Of a stretch of DNA of 64,000 nt, positions 11,223 to 21,860 are shown in pieces. The position numbers were made by a program, and so were the translations under genes. How positions within the stretch are numbered: the first letter of the stretch is position 1; every line of letters starts with the position of its first letter. The DNA is taken from positions 54,355,431-54,419,430 of the forward strand of contig OZ022509.1 in assembly GCA_963989385.1 (NCBI GenBank), given 5' to 3'. The notes under the pieces were generated by a model, which made no database searches, was not told the DNA's origin, and saw nothing but the letters and a program-made list of their open reading frames with translations. Source of the stretch: Ctena decussata (Eukaryota > Mollusca > Bivalvia > Lucinida > Lucinidae).

Positions 11223-11441
11223 CATACTGGAGAGAAGCCATATATGTTGGTTTATTGTTTGATATTTACTGCATACTTTCAAATGAAGCATTTCTTCTAT
11301 TTTCCCTTCTTTGGCTCCCTTCTCAAAGGTGTCAGCTCTTAAAGGAAAGAATTTTCTCCTCAAGGAGCAAATTATTTCTCTGAAGATTTGAAGAACAAAG
11401 CAAACAATTCATATTCATGTTATTACCTTTTGTAAAACTAA

Positions 11442-11807
11442 TGGAGAACACAAAAGTTCAGGGATCAAGAATTTCAACCATATCAGTTAAAAACAAGAGA
11501 ATCATCTACAAGGGATATGATGTCATCAACACCAGATATGATGTCATCAACACTAGATATCGAGTCATCAACACAAGCTAAGATGCCATCAAGAAAGCCC
11601 GAAAATGGGAGAGGGCTAGATCATGTTTGTGATGTTTGTAGGAAGGGTTTCCAATGTCGATCACATCTTGAAAGACACCAGAGAATTCACACCGGAGACA
11701 AACCTTTTGCTTGTGACCATTGTGACAAACGATGTACAACAAAGTCAAATCTCAAGTCACATGTATCTCGAAGTCATTTTAAAAATAATAAATCAACAGT
11801 TATGTAG
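11442..11807 (+). CDS. T2: two-finger C2H2 exon without a clear acceptor
   Basis: The start given is the first codon after an in-frame stop at 11439-11441; the true exon start is unknown. Both fingers are intact: C-x2-C-x12-H-x3-H then C-x2-C-x12-H-x4-H, joined by TGDKPFA. Helix positions are C,S,H,R and T,S,N,S. The linker aligns with T1 from its QTRE segment onward (here KTRE) and has a repeated MMSST motif. Unlike the other array exons, no pyrimidine-rich phase-1 acceptor is visible. The best-looking AG (11460-11461) gives phase 2, and phase-1 options near 11469 or 11499 lack a pyrimidine tract. It may be a decaying copy, or it may use a weak acceptor. A MITE begins directly after the stop codon. 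Confidence 0.6.
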   Translation, partial: WRTQKFRDQEFQPYQLKTRESSTRDMMSSTPDMMSSTLDIESSTQAKMPSRKPENGRGLDHVCDVCRKGFQCRSHLERHQRIHTGDKPFACDHCDKRCTTKSNLKSHVSRSHFKNNKSTVM

Positions 11808-12026
11808 GGGTTGTATTCATAAAGCAACTTAAGTCGTTGCTATGCTGTTGCTAAGGGTAAATTTCTATGTTGGAGATTCCCTACAACTATGAAATTTGGT
11901 CTGGAGGAACAGTCTTACAAAGACTGTTCCTCCAGAGCAAATTTCACAGTTGTAGGGAATCTCCTTTATAGAAATTCAGCCTTAGCAACAGCATAGCAAC
12001 GACTTAAGTCGTTTTATGAATACGGC
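11808..12026. mobile_element. Palindromic MITE family B, copy 1
   Basis: A 219-bp inverted repeat with ends TTGTATTCATAAA and complement, centred on two CTGGAGGAACAGTC arms. It starts at the last base of the T2 stop and would supply its 3' UTR. Other copies are at 15640-15828 and 49284-49504. Confidence 0.85.
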
Positions 12027-12289
12027 CACAGGTCTCATAAATGTCAGGTCATGAATCCACATACTGTAGTTATCCTCCGGACTGGTCATATCAGTGTACT
12101 ATACTTATGTACCTATCCAAAACTTTGAACATACAGCAAGAAATTTCTGAGGACATTTAATTTTTGCGTATTTCTATGGCTTTATAAAATGCACATGAAA
12201 GGCAGAATATTCTAATTTGCCAGTACTTTACTTTTTGCTGTATACTTATTCCTACTTTGGGTACAATTTTATTTGACTTTTAGTTTCCA

Positions 12290-12915
12290 ATTTCGAATAT
12301 CCAAAATTCACTTTAGGATATTCATAATTTATTTTTGGATATTTAATATTTTGTTCATAAACATAAGAAAATAGTCCTTAATTATTTTTGGATATCCATA
12401 ATTTGGACATCCAAAAATCATATTTAGAATATCCAATATTTATTTTGATTTTTGGATATCCATAATTCGATATTTGGATATCCATAACTTGAGTTTGGAT
12501 ATCCAACATTCGTTTTATGGATATGTGATATTCATTTTGGATTTTGGGATATTCCAAATTTTATTCATGGATATCTAAAAATTGAATGACAGACATGCAA
12601 AAATCAAGATGAATATTGAATATCCATAAATTGAATAATGGATGTCCTAAATTTGAATTATTAATATCCATAAAAAAAGTAATGAAATAGAAAAATTGCA
12701 CCTTATACAAATGATGCTCAATTTGATTTATGGATATCTAAAATTTGATTTATGGATGCATATAAAGCAATTTTTGGATTTCCCAGATTCACCACATTTT
12801 TGGATATCCGTAATTCAATTTATGGATATACATACATTGTAATTCTATTTTTGGATAGCCATAATTGTATTTTGGATATTTCAAAATCAAGATGAATACT
12901 GGATATCTTTACATT
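12290..12915. repeat. GGATATCC-type degenerate repeat, block 1
   Basis: About 25 irregular copies of a palindrome-centred motif (TGGATATCCAWAAWT) in both orientations, in about 620 bp. Similar blocks are at 20860-21605 and 26515-27225. There is no fixed period. Confidence 0.85.
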
Positions 12916-12970
12916 ATCCTGCATTGTCTGCAGACATAAATTGTGTTGTCCTTTTTTTGTTTTTGAATTT

Positions 12971-13016
12971 TTGGGGGGAGGGGGGGGATTGGGAAGGGGG
13001 AGGTTGTAGGGGGCTA
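12971..13016 (+). repeat. G-rich tract
   Basis: Several runs of 4-8 G on the + strand with short spacers could form a G-quadruplex. No other function is visible. Confidence 0.6.
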
Positions 13017-13228
13017 GGGTTAAAGCCGAAAGTATTTTATACTGCCTTTGAAATGCTAAAGATACAAGTATTAAAAGCTTAGCACATCTTAGAATCTTTG
13101 AAGTAAGCTTCCACTGATTGCTTTTATGTAATTGGATATATTGTCAGGGAAACAGCTCTGCTGTTTTCTTTTATCTCCCTTCTCAAAGGGGTCAACTATT
13201 CAGGGGTAGGAGCAAATGCTTTTCTTTA

Positions 13229-13446
13229 ACCCATTGCATTCTGGGTATTTTATGTCGTCTGCTGAAATTGTCTTCTGCTTCAAAAATCTAGAATATTTTG
13301 ACAATATTGGTCTAACTAACTCTTGTAGAAATGATGTCTAGGCAGCAAACAATTTGGATCTCAGATCAGGCCTCACATTTGTGGGGTCTGATCTGGATCC
13401 AAACTGTTTGCCCAGATACCCCTAAAGGGGTATCCCGAATGGAATC
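13229..13446. mobile_element. Palindromic MITE family D, copy 1
   Basis: Begins CCCATTGCATTCTGGG and ends GGGTATCCCGAATGG, with an inner palindrome around AGATCAGGCC. Other copies are at 43973-44187, 53223-53447 and 55098-55293, in both orientations. Confidence 0.8.
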
Positions 13447-13764
13447 GATTAAAGCAGAGCACCTTCTGGATGGAGTTCATGGAGAAAAACATGGAAGTCC
13501 ATACAGCTTAAAAGTGTCAAGATGTCTGTGTAATGTCTCTTTGTCGAACAGTTCCTGAATATCAGTAAGGAGAAAACAGTCAAACCTGTCTTAAGCAAGC
13601 CCCAAAGAAAGGGCAAAAACCGCTAGTTGCTTAATAAAGGTCAGTTTATACTGAAAATGCTAGAATGGGATATTGGCGTTTTATGACAGGTTTTTACTTT
13701 ATATGTCAGACTAACTGTTTTTGATACTTTGCACTCATTTTGCTTTTCTTCTATTTACAAACAG

Positions 13765-14132
13765 AAAGGAAGCATCAAAATCACCTCCAAACAGTAGCAG
13801 CCCCACTCATATCTTATATCAAGGAGTACCCTCTCCCAGAGGTTATGAAACTTGAGTACATTCTCAAACTCAAAATAAAGCACACTGATTCGCAGCCACT
13901 CAGTGTTCTTTATTTTGAGTTTGAGATTATTCTCAAGTTTTATAACCTCAAACCCTGGTTCAAGTGCAACACCTGTGGGAAAGGATTAGAATGCATGTCA
14001 AAGTTGAAGATACACAACAGAAAACATACAGGAGAGAGACCTTACACATGTGAAATTTGTGAACAAGCTTTTACGCAGAAAGGAGCATGCAAACGACATA
14101 TGCTTATTCATATGAAGACAGGCTTTGAATAG
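13765..14132 (+). CDS. T3: two-finger C2H2 terminal exon containing an in-frame palindromic MITE
   Basis: The acceptor is ATTTACAAACAG (AG at 13763-13764), phase 1. The product has 122 residues. Finger 1 is about 68-88 and finger 2 about 96-116, joined by TGERPYT; all zinc ligands are present. Helix positions are C,S,K,I and Q,G,A,R. Two core residues are unusual: the finger 1 Phe is Leu and the finger 2 Leu is Cys. The linker is longer than in its neighbours because bases 13839-13949 are a family A MITE. It is 111 bp long, so it adds 37 codons without shifting the frame or introducing a stop. An AATAAA is near 14163. The exon may still be used, with a linker containing a hydrophobic hairpin-encoded segment, or be under relaxed constraint. 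Confidence 0.75.
13839..13949. mobile_element. Palindromic MITE family A, copy 2 (exonised)
   Basis: A shortened copy of the inverted repeat at 10228-10363, ends GAGGTTATGAAACTTGAG and complement. It lies wholly inside the T3 reading frame. Confidence 0.85.
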
Positions 14133-14174
14133 AAAATACTGTTTCTGTAAATATATCTGTTAAATAAATACCGT

Positions 14175-14535
14175 ATCAATCCAAATAAATGCCCCTGCTC
14201 CAATAAATGCCCCCTGCCTCTTTTCTGAAATTAATGTTATATTACATTAACTACCATGACTTCCTGTTTCTTTTTCTTGATGAGGTAGCTCTTTAAAACA
14301 TTGTCTACTCCTAAAAGAAAAAATTTGCTCCTAGAGGAGCAAATTCTTTCTTTTAAAAGTTGACCCTACTGAGAAGGGACGCAAAAAAGAGTTGTTTCCT
14401 CTGAAAGTATACCAATTCACCTTCATACTGTTTATCAGATGTATTTTGGCAGGGGTTGATTTACTATACCACAGGCTCTGAACACCCCCTTTCGTAAACT
14501 GCAACGCCCCCAGGGCAATTAATAGGTTTATTAGG
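14175..14535. mobile_element. MITE family G with foldback core, copy 2
   Basis: Left end AAATGCCCCTGCTCC, right end GGGCAATTAATAGG. The core 14312-14360 is an AGAAAAAATTTGCTCC hairpin. Confidence 0.65.
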
Positions 14536-14707
14536 ATTTATATGGTACTCAGGGACTTTCGGTTATAAGACAAGGATGCATGTATCTGCATAGTTTGATG
14601 TGCATAGTTTGATTTGCTGTTTGGTACATAGTCAAGTCTGAGTCTACACTGATTGCATACATCATGTACATGTTCTTTGTGTGGACTTATAACAACAAAC
14701 AGTATAG

Positions 14708-14898
14708 GAAAGTCGGGTAAATTTGGACAGTGATGTTGTTTCCTTTATATGTCTGTTGTTTAGTATTTAAACAAAATTAACTGGTCAAACAGTGAAAATC
14801 CTGATGAAACGGCTCATAATGAGCCGTCTCATCTGAATTTTCACCGTTTGCAATGGTATGTCCGAATTTACCCCCTGTCCGAAGTTACCCGACTCAAC
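14708..14898. mobile_element. Palindromic MITE family J, copy 1
   Basis: Ends GTCGGGTAAATTTGGACAG and complement, with a central hairpin around CGGCTCATAATGAGCCG. The second copy is at 56930-57178. Confidence 0.75.
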
Positions 14899-15184
14899 CC
14901 TAATTAAGAAGAATTTTACCATAGATGTGCAAAAAAATCATAGATGTTACGTCTGTAAAATTTAAAAAAAAATATTTTTACCAAGCTGTATAATATTGAG
15001 AGCCACTTTATCTGGATCTGGGCTGGTATTTTCATTATTAGGTGTTACATACTTATGGCCTATGTATTAAGTTCATCATTTGTAGGTAATGGTTTGTCTT
15101 GGAAATGGAAGAAAATTTGTGTCAAGAATAAATTGGCTATAAAGTAACAGTTTTTCATTTTATTTCTTATATTTTTTTACTTCA

Positions 15185-15590
15185 TGCTAAACATGTAAAC
15201 ATCTTGAACGTTATGTCATGTTATGTGTAGACATCTTGAACGTTACATCATGCTATGTGTAAACATCTTGAATGTTACGTCATGCTGTGTGTAAACATTT
15301 GAATGAGGAGTGGCTGTAGCGTAGTGGATAACACTCCAGACTACCAATCCAGGGGTCGCAAGTTCGATCCCTCGCTTCTCCGGTCTTTCGGATGAGACTT
15401 TAAACCGAGGTCCCGTCTCCATATGACCTCGTTGTTGGTGGGACGTTAAACCCGACTTCATTCATTCACATTTTGAACGGTACATCATGCTATGTGTAAG
15501 CATCTTGAATGTTACGTCATGCCATGTGTAAACATCTTGAACATTACGTCATGCTATGTGAAAATATCTTGAATGTATGTATATCACTTT
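15185..15590 (+). repeat. Minisatellite of about 32-37 bp units, split by a SINE
   Basis: About nine copies of a unit reading AACATCTTGAACGTTACGTC plus ATGCTATGTGT. A SINE interrupts the array at about 15305-15470. Confidence 0.75.
15305..15470 (+). mobile_element. tRNA-derived SINE, second family
   Basis: A tRNA-like head with TAGCGTAGTGGATAAC and B-box-like AAGTTCGATCC, then a body ending in TGGTGGGACGTTAAACCC and ATTCATTC. This tail is typical of the V-SINE/RUDI group. Its head differs from the copies at 5969, 26863, 29005 and 53555. Confidence 0.8.
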
Positions 15591-15639
15591 ATTGCAAATA
15601 CTGTAAATATTATACAGACATTATAAACTGAGATCCTGG

Positions 15640-15828
15640 GGCCGTATTTATAAAATGACAAGTGGTTGGTAAGGAGATTTCCTACAACTATGAAATTTGC
15701 TCTGGAGGAACAGTCCTTTCCAGACTGTTCCTTCAGAGCAAATTTCATAGTTGAAGGGAATCTCCTTCATAGAAATCCAGCCTTAGCAACAGCATAGCAA
15801 CCACTTAAGTCGTTTTATGAATACGGCT
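15640..15828. mobile_element. Palindromic MITE family B, copy 2
   Basis: Starts GGGGCCGTATTTATAAAA and ends in the complement, with central CTGGAGGAACAGTCC arms. Confidence 0.85.
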
Positions 15829-16108
15829 CCAGATGCTCTTAAGGTGTATGTGTTTCTGCCAAGTTTTACAAAGGGAAACAATTTTGGGGATTTCTGGCTT
15901 GTTTACTGGAGGGCAAAACCCTTTATAAAGGAGGGAAGCAAATTCTTTCCTTTAAGGGTTGAACCCTTATAAGAAGGGAGGCAAAACTGAAAATGGAAGA
16001 GTTGCTTCCCCTGAAAGTGTATCCAATCACTGAAACACCGGCCAATATTCCATAATGGTATGTTATGCCTTCAAATTGAACTAATTCGTCCACTTTTTCC
16101 GTTTACAG
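15829..16108. other. Upstream flank of T4
   Basis: Contains the right half of the AGCAAATTCTTTCCTTTAAG foldback motif (15925-15965) and GGGAGGCAAAACTG-type flanking sequence. It ends in the T4 pyrimidine tract. Confidence 0.5.
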
Positions 16109-16401
16109 AAAGAAATGCAGAGTCCAGATCAGCGCCAGGTGGAGATAACTGTACCACTACTCAAATTGTGTGCCAGGGACATTTGAATCCTAGACCATTT
16201 ATACTACATATGTGCAATACATGTGGAAAAACGTTCGACTGTCTATCGAAGCTGGAAATGCATAAGAGAATACATACTGGAGACCAGCCATTCAAATGTG
16301 AACTTTGTCATCGGGCTTTTACACAGAAAGGAAATCTCAGGAGACATATGTTTACACACACAAGTAAATCAGCCATGTTAAAGAAAGTAGCATACGAATA
16401 A
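16109..16401 (+). CDS. T4: two-finger C2H2 alternative terminal exon
   Basis: The acceptor is CCGTTTACAG, phase 1. The product has 97 residues. The linker is residues 1-35, finger 1 about 36-56 (CNTCGKTF type), linker TGDQPFK, finger 2 about 64-84, then a basic 13-residue tail. Helix positions are C,S,K,M and Q,G,N,R. The stop overlaps an AATAAA (GAATAAAA), a possible polyadenylation signal. Two further copies of the finger 2 to tail segment follow the stop in tandem. It is probably a DNA-binding module chosen by splicing from the shared upstream exons. Confidence 0.85.
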
Positions 16402-16660
16402 AATATGAGACCAATCTTTCAAGTGTGAACTCTTGTCAAGGAAATCTCCAAAGACATAACGTTTACTCATAGGAGTAAATCAGCCATGTTAAAGAAAGTA
16501 GCATACAAATAAAATATTAGACCGACCTTTCAAATGTAAACTTTGTCAGCGTGCTTTTACACAGAAAGGAAATCTCCGAAGACATATGTTTACTCATAGG
16601 AGTAAATCAGCCATGTTAAAGAAAGTAGCATTGGAAATTGTCATATGCATAACTCAGATT
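16402..16660 (+). pseudogene. Two tandem extra copies of the T4 second finger
   Basis: The segment from finger 2 through the tail of T4 is repeated twice. The first repeat (about 16405-16515) has lost most of the finger. The second (about 16520-16640) still encodes a complete C-x2-C-x12-H-x3-H finger of the [10 protein letters not shown] type, but it lies beyond the T4 stop and has no acceptor. Confidence 0.75.
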
Positions 16661-17097
16661 ATGATAATTGAGTGAATTTAAACTAATCAGAATTTGAACG
16701 GTAGTATCACAAATTGACCAAAGCTTACAGAAATTTGCGCTGATGCGTAAGTATTTCAGACATGAATTAATAAAGTTGTTCCATGCTCCTGATATGATGT
16801 ACGCAACAACCGAATTGTTACCAATTCACTGCTAGAGCTGGTTGATTTCTTAACCCTATTGCACTCAGAACTGCCAAGTTTTGGCAGTTCTGAGTGCAAT
16901 AGGGTTAATCAGAGAGACTCAGCATTGACAACATTCTCCATATTCTATCACCCCTACCAATCATTCTCATGCACAAATCAGATCAACAGCAAAATCCATT
17001 GAGAAGAGTGTCCGGTTGAGCATTAGAGGAGTCAAAAATCCACCCCTTGTCTAGAATTAAGTGAATAATTTTCTCTTAAATGTATTTATGTAAAATA
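16661..17097. other. Intergenic DNA with a perfect palindrome
   Basis: Nothing coding. At 16850-16908 is a 59-bp palindrome: two 28-bp arms starting TTAACCCTATTGCACTC around a 3-bp centre. Confidence 0.7.
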
Positions 17098-17307
17098 TTA
17101 GAATGCTATTTTGTCACATATAGATTGGTTCTGTCTCACATGCAAGGATTAAACATATAGTAACACACTTTCCAGACCTTCAGTTGCTTTCACCATGACT
17201 TCGTGTTTCGCCGTAGGAATGAAATTACTGAAAAAGTATATGCCCATATATCTAATCTTTCTCATGGATGAAAAGAGCAACCATTATGTGACAAAATAGC
17301 ATTCTTA
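17098..17307. mobile_element. MITE with ATGCTATTTTGTCACATA ends
   Basis: Terminal inverted repeats AGAATGCTATTTTGTCACAT and complement, about 210 bp apart. It abuts the larger TIR element that begins at 17310. Confidence 0.65.
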
Positions 17308-17309
17308 TA

Positions 17310-18353
17310 TACTGACACAAACAAAAAACGTCCGCTTTTCAATTGTGTCTGAGAATTTCAAATGAACACAGACATTTCATTTAAATGTATTGTTTCAATA
17401 ACGTCAATTATTCAACAGTCGTGTGCGCTGAACGGAAATCCATTCAATAAACATCGACGCCCATGACAATGCCGCAAGCGCCAGTACCCAAATTTCGAAA
17501 GTCACAAAATCAGTATCTCGTGTTTTAACCATCGCAGCACATCCCAGCATCACAGAGCAGACATGCTGCTGAGATTTTATGAGTGATAGATGCATTCCTA
17601 ACTGTCGCAACCAATGGCATACATCTGGCACTTAAAGTGACGTCACAAAACGTCGACCACGACCGTGCGTAGATACTCGCAAACATTACCTTGTTGGTCC
17701 ATCAGTTTGGAAATCAGTGGCATAGGACTACTTCATAATTCATTTCTAGCCACCAATAGCATTGAAATCAGCATCATTCAGTACGCAAAAAGTTGGTTAC
17801 AATATAACCTGATTATTTTTCTGTACGGGGTGGGGTAATAAAACCGGGCTTTAGCGAACTGGGATTTCAGATTCCAGGTTGAATTTTTATTTTCTGATGC
17901 ATGTTATCATTAGCCTACACAAGTATAGTCAAAAAAAGCAAAAACGGTGCCAAAATGATGAACGGTTATGGAGATACGGAAGTTCTAAAAACGTTATTAA
18001 TTTAATTAAAAGGGAGATAATTTCATCATCCGAAGACTTTGGGCTGCTTTCTCGTTCATTTAATAAACAGTTTTTGCTTTTAAAAGTTGATTTTTTGTTT
18101 TTCGACGTTTCTGACCCTCGTTTAACGCAAAACATTTCAGGTTTTGATGGATAAATTGCTGCAGAGGATAAAAATGGTGTTTTTGACATAAAGTTCGATA
18201 AATCTTGTGGCTATGGAGAAAAATTAAAACGGGTACAACTTTATGTGTGCCAGATGCTCAGGACACATTTTGTTTTATTTTGTATGGCTACAACCTTACT
18301 GGTTGAAAAGATACAGAACCCTATAAAACGGACGTTTCTTTTTTGTGTCAGTA
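17310..18353. mobile_element. 1.04-kb TIR DNA transposon, non-autonomous
   Basis: Ends are TACTGACACAAA...CGTCCG and the complement, flanked on both sides by TA (17308-17309 and 18354-18355). The TA target duplication suggests a Tc1/mariner-like or similar family. An internal + frame (about 17879-18154, 91 codons, Lys/Asn-rich) shows no transposase motif. Confidence 0.75.
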
Positions 18354-18355
18354 TA

Positions 18356-19917
18356 TTATACATCAAGATGTTTTGGAGAAAATAATTCAATTAACTAGGT
18401 GTTGATTGCGATTGTGCATGAGAATTATTGGTAGGCCTGTTCTATTGTGTATGTTTTGCTGTATATATGAGTCACATCATGTGATTTCCAACAATGTGGC
18501 ATTGGTGACAAACAAAGGATTGGATTAGACTGCACTTAGACTGAAGTAAAGTTTGATCAGAGCCTTCTCTTGTCACTCAGCCTTCATCTGTAAAGTGGCA
18601 CACACCATAGAGCCAGTGGTGAGATTTCTGATTACCTTGTGTGAATGAGAAAGTATTACGGTATGTGAATATCACGTGGAAAAATTGCCACATTGTTGGA
18701 AGTCACATGACACAACTCAATTATGTTTTGCTGTTGAATGGAATATTTGTGGTCTTTCTGTTGTATGCTAGTCAATTTTAGCTGTGTTTGTATTAATGAC
18801 TGTGAAAATGATGAATCAACAATCCAGTTGTCTCTTTTGATGGATTTCCATATTGAACAGTAATGTGTAAATGTTTTGAAAATATTAAGTTCTAAACGAA
18901 AATAGAACTTTGCATAATGCACGCCAGAAAAATCTTAGTTATTGGAGAGAAAAGCCAGAGCTAACAATATAGGTCCAGGTCTGAAAGCTTTTAAGATGAA
19001 TGGATACATTTTCAGGGGAAGCAACTCTGCCATTTGAATTTAGCCTCCCTTCTGAATAGGGGTCAGTTCTTAAAGGAAAGAATTTGCTCCTCTAGGAGCA
19101 AATTATTTCCTTTAAGAGTTGATCCCATGTTGGAAAGATTCAATTGTCAAGGGAAGAAAACAGGAAGTTACAAAAGTTGTCTGCTATTGCAAAGATGGCA
19201 GAAAACATGGAGATGTACTCATATACCTTACAGAAACTTTCATTGTCCCAAATGAAAAATTAATTGTTTCAGATGTCCCAAAATTTAGGCACATACCGGT
19301 AACAGTAGTTTCATTTGGCACGCTCACATTTTTGTGACGGGTGTTTGGCTGGGAAGTTGAAGACCTCCCCTATTCATGTAACAGCCAGTAAAAAACAAAA
19401 ACATACCTATTCAGTCACATATAATTTGAAGTAAAATTATATCCTGTTCATGTCAATGGGATATGAATACATACTGATTCATATAATGATTGTTTGTTTA
19501 GATATAAAACTGGATTTTATCATCTTTGTAACATATTGGAAAAAAAATGCTTTTCAGGTTTTCATTTCACTGATCTGCTGCTGGAAATGAGAAATTCTTA
19601 GAATAAAACATATAAGAAGGTGTCTCCTCCCAGTCACTCTACCCCCTCCCCCCCCCTCCACAGACACACACACACACACACAAGGAAAATACTACTGCCT
19701 AGAACATTGACTAGCCTGATTAATGCCATTATGGTATATGGACTACCACTATAAAAATTCGGACATGTACACACCTAAAATGATTATTGTAGCTGTCTGA
19801 AAAATGGCAAAAATGAAACACTTAGGTTTTACAATACAGTAATGGGTCCAGAAACATATATATGGAATGGAAAAAAGTGTTGACCTTGATCAGGCTGCTC
19901 AAGAGCAGTCTGGGTTC
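18356..19917. other. Intergenic DNA upstream of T5
   Basis: No gene found. It contains the AGGAGCAAATT foldback hairpin in a longer repeat at about 19015-19260, a piece of family L near 19265-19330, and a C-rich/CA repeat at 19640-19685. Confidence 0.5.
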
Positions 19918-20053
19918 GAGATTATAAAACTTTAGAATAATCTCAAACTCAAAATAAAGCACACTGATTGGCTGCTTCTGAGCATGTGCTCGGAAGCAGC
20001 CAATCAGTGTGCTTTATTATGAGTTTGAGAATGTACTCAAGATTCATAACCTC
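19918..20053. mobile_element. Palindromic MITE family A, copy 3
   Basis: Same inverted repeat as 10228-10363. It lies about 100 bp before the T5 acceptor. Confidence 0.85.
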
Positions 20054-20157
20054 TGGGCCAGATCTGGGTTTGCACTGATTGCTCTGACCTGTCTGTCTCA
20101 ATACTTAGAATTTTTTCTGTATTTTTCATTACATGTACTTTCTTTTTCTATTTCCAG

Positions 20158-20459
20158 GGAGAAAACCAGTGTCACTATTATCTCCAAGTAGTAGTAGAAG
20201 TTCCCGTATCAAAGTTGTTTATCCAAAAGATATCACTCCACGACCATCTTTAAGACACATATGCAATATTTGTGAGAAGTCGTTTAGCAGTAAAGCATCA
20301 CTGGAGGGACACAACCGAATACATACTGGATGCAAACCTTTCAAATGTGAAATTTGTGAGCGAACATTTGCACTGAAAGGAACTCTAAGAAATCATATGG
20401 TTACTCATATGAATATGTCAAGCCTCAAATTTGAAAAAAAGAACAGTGCAAGAAAATAA
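20158..20459 (+). CDS. T5: two-finger C2H2 alternative terminal exon
   Basis: The acceptor is CTATTTCCAG, phase 1. The product has 100 residues. A Ser-rich linker (1-35) precedes finger 1 (36-56), linker TGCKPFK and finger 2 (64-84), then a 16-residue Lys-rich tail. Helix positions are S,A,S,G and L,G,T,N, the most divergent set in the array. The tail is also the longest. Framework residues and zinc ligands are intact, so a distinct DNA preference is plausible. Confidence 0.85.
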
Positions 20460-20859
20460 TGTATAGAAACTGGGAATGACTGCTTACTTATATGAGGGCC
20501 GATCAAAAAGTTCTCAGACCAAGATTATTCTTGTGTGCTTAACCTGAATGTTAATAGCAGTCATTCACTAGCTTTCTATGAAAGTTTAAAAAAATTCTGG
20601 AGAGTGAGTTCTTTTATCAGCACTTCAAACACAAGGGGTGGCCTGTTTTTAAAATACCGTAATGTGTGTATATATTGGGACACCTAAAAATAATGAATTT
20701 TCCATTAGGGACAAATGGAAAATTTATTATTTTAGGTGTCCCAATACTTAAGCACATTAGGGTACCATTGAAATATCATTCCTCACATTATTCAAGTGTT
20801 AAATGGTCTTGCTGTATAATACATGCAAATATGATTTGACAATGGTTGGTACAATTTAT
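20460..20859. other. Mariner-like end and family L hairpin
   Basis: About 20491-20640 begins GAGGGCCGATCAAAAAGTTC, resembling a mariner terminal repeat (tentative). At 20657-20763 is palindrome family L (TTGGGACACCTAAAA and complement), also found at 48373-48600 and in part at 33405. Confidence 0.5.
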
Positions 20860-21605
20860 TCCCCATTTTTGGATATCAATAATTCATTTTTGGACATCCA
20901 TAATTCCATTAATGGATCTCCTTTTCTCATTTTTGGATATCACAAAATAGTATTGGATAATGATAATTATCTATGGATATCCAAAAATTGATTTATGGAT
21001 ATTAAATATTCAAATTATGGATATCCAAAAATAAGGAATAGTTTTGGATATCCCTTGTTCCATTTATGGATATCCATAATTTGATTTATGGATAACCATA
21101 AGGAAATTTATGGATATCCATAATTGAATTTTTGGATACCCAAAAAATCTGCTTTATTTTTCGATAGCCATAAATTGAATCACTGATATTCAGTATTATG
21201 CTGTTTCTTTTTATATCCATAAATCAAATTATCAATATCCAAAAATCAATCCATTTATATCCATAATTAGAGAATAGGGTGCCATTTTACTATTTATTTG
21301 CTATTTATGGATATCTATTAATTGATTTATGGAAATTCTTAATTTGATTTAAGGATATCCAAAAAACCTGCATAATATTGTATATTCATATTTTTTTAAT
21401 TTATGGATAATATTCAGTTTATGGATATTCATAATTCGAGTTTTGGATATCTAAAACATCTTTGATAGTTTGATTTTTGGGTTTCCATAAATCGAATTAC
21501 GGATATCCAATGTTATGCTGTTGTTTTACATATCCATAAATCAGAATAGGGATATCCAAAACTTGATTAATGGATACCCATAAATAGGAAATAAATAGTA
21601 AAACG
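20860..21605. repeat. GGATATCC-type degenerate repeat, block 2
   Basis: About 30 irregular copies of TATGGATATCCAWAATT-type sequence in both orientations. Confidence 0.85.
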
Positions 21606-21637
21606 GCTCCAAATATGGATGGGAATGTAAAATATTT

Positions 21638-21860
21638 GAGCCGTGACATGACAAAACCAACAAAGTGGTTGTGCGCCCAGCACAGACTCAGATCAGCCTG
21701 GACATCCGCCCAGTCTGATCAGAGTCTTCGGTAGCTTAGACCCTTAGCTACCCTTTAAACGTTTAGCAAAGAGTCTGATCACACAGGATGAATGCCCAGG
21801 CTGATCTGAGTCTGCCCTGGGCGCACAACCACTTTGTTGGTTTTCTTGTGTTGCGGCTCA
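21638..21860. mobile_element. Palindromic MITE family C, copy 1
   Basis: Ends GAGCCGTGACATGACAAAAC and complement. Arms contain GTTGTGCGCCCAGCACAGAC and CAGATCAGCCTGG. The family is the commonest here: 24031-24266, 25106-25340, 34146-34381, 45828-46052, 56348-56583, 60204-60423, and a diverged piece near 26290-26445. Confidence 0.85.

Noticed and set aside
17879..18154. 91-codon + frame inside the TIR element at 17310-18353
   Set aside because: No transposase motif, no pyrimidine tract before its AG, Lys/Asn-rich composition expected of AT-rich DNA.
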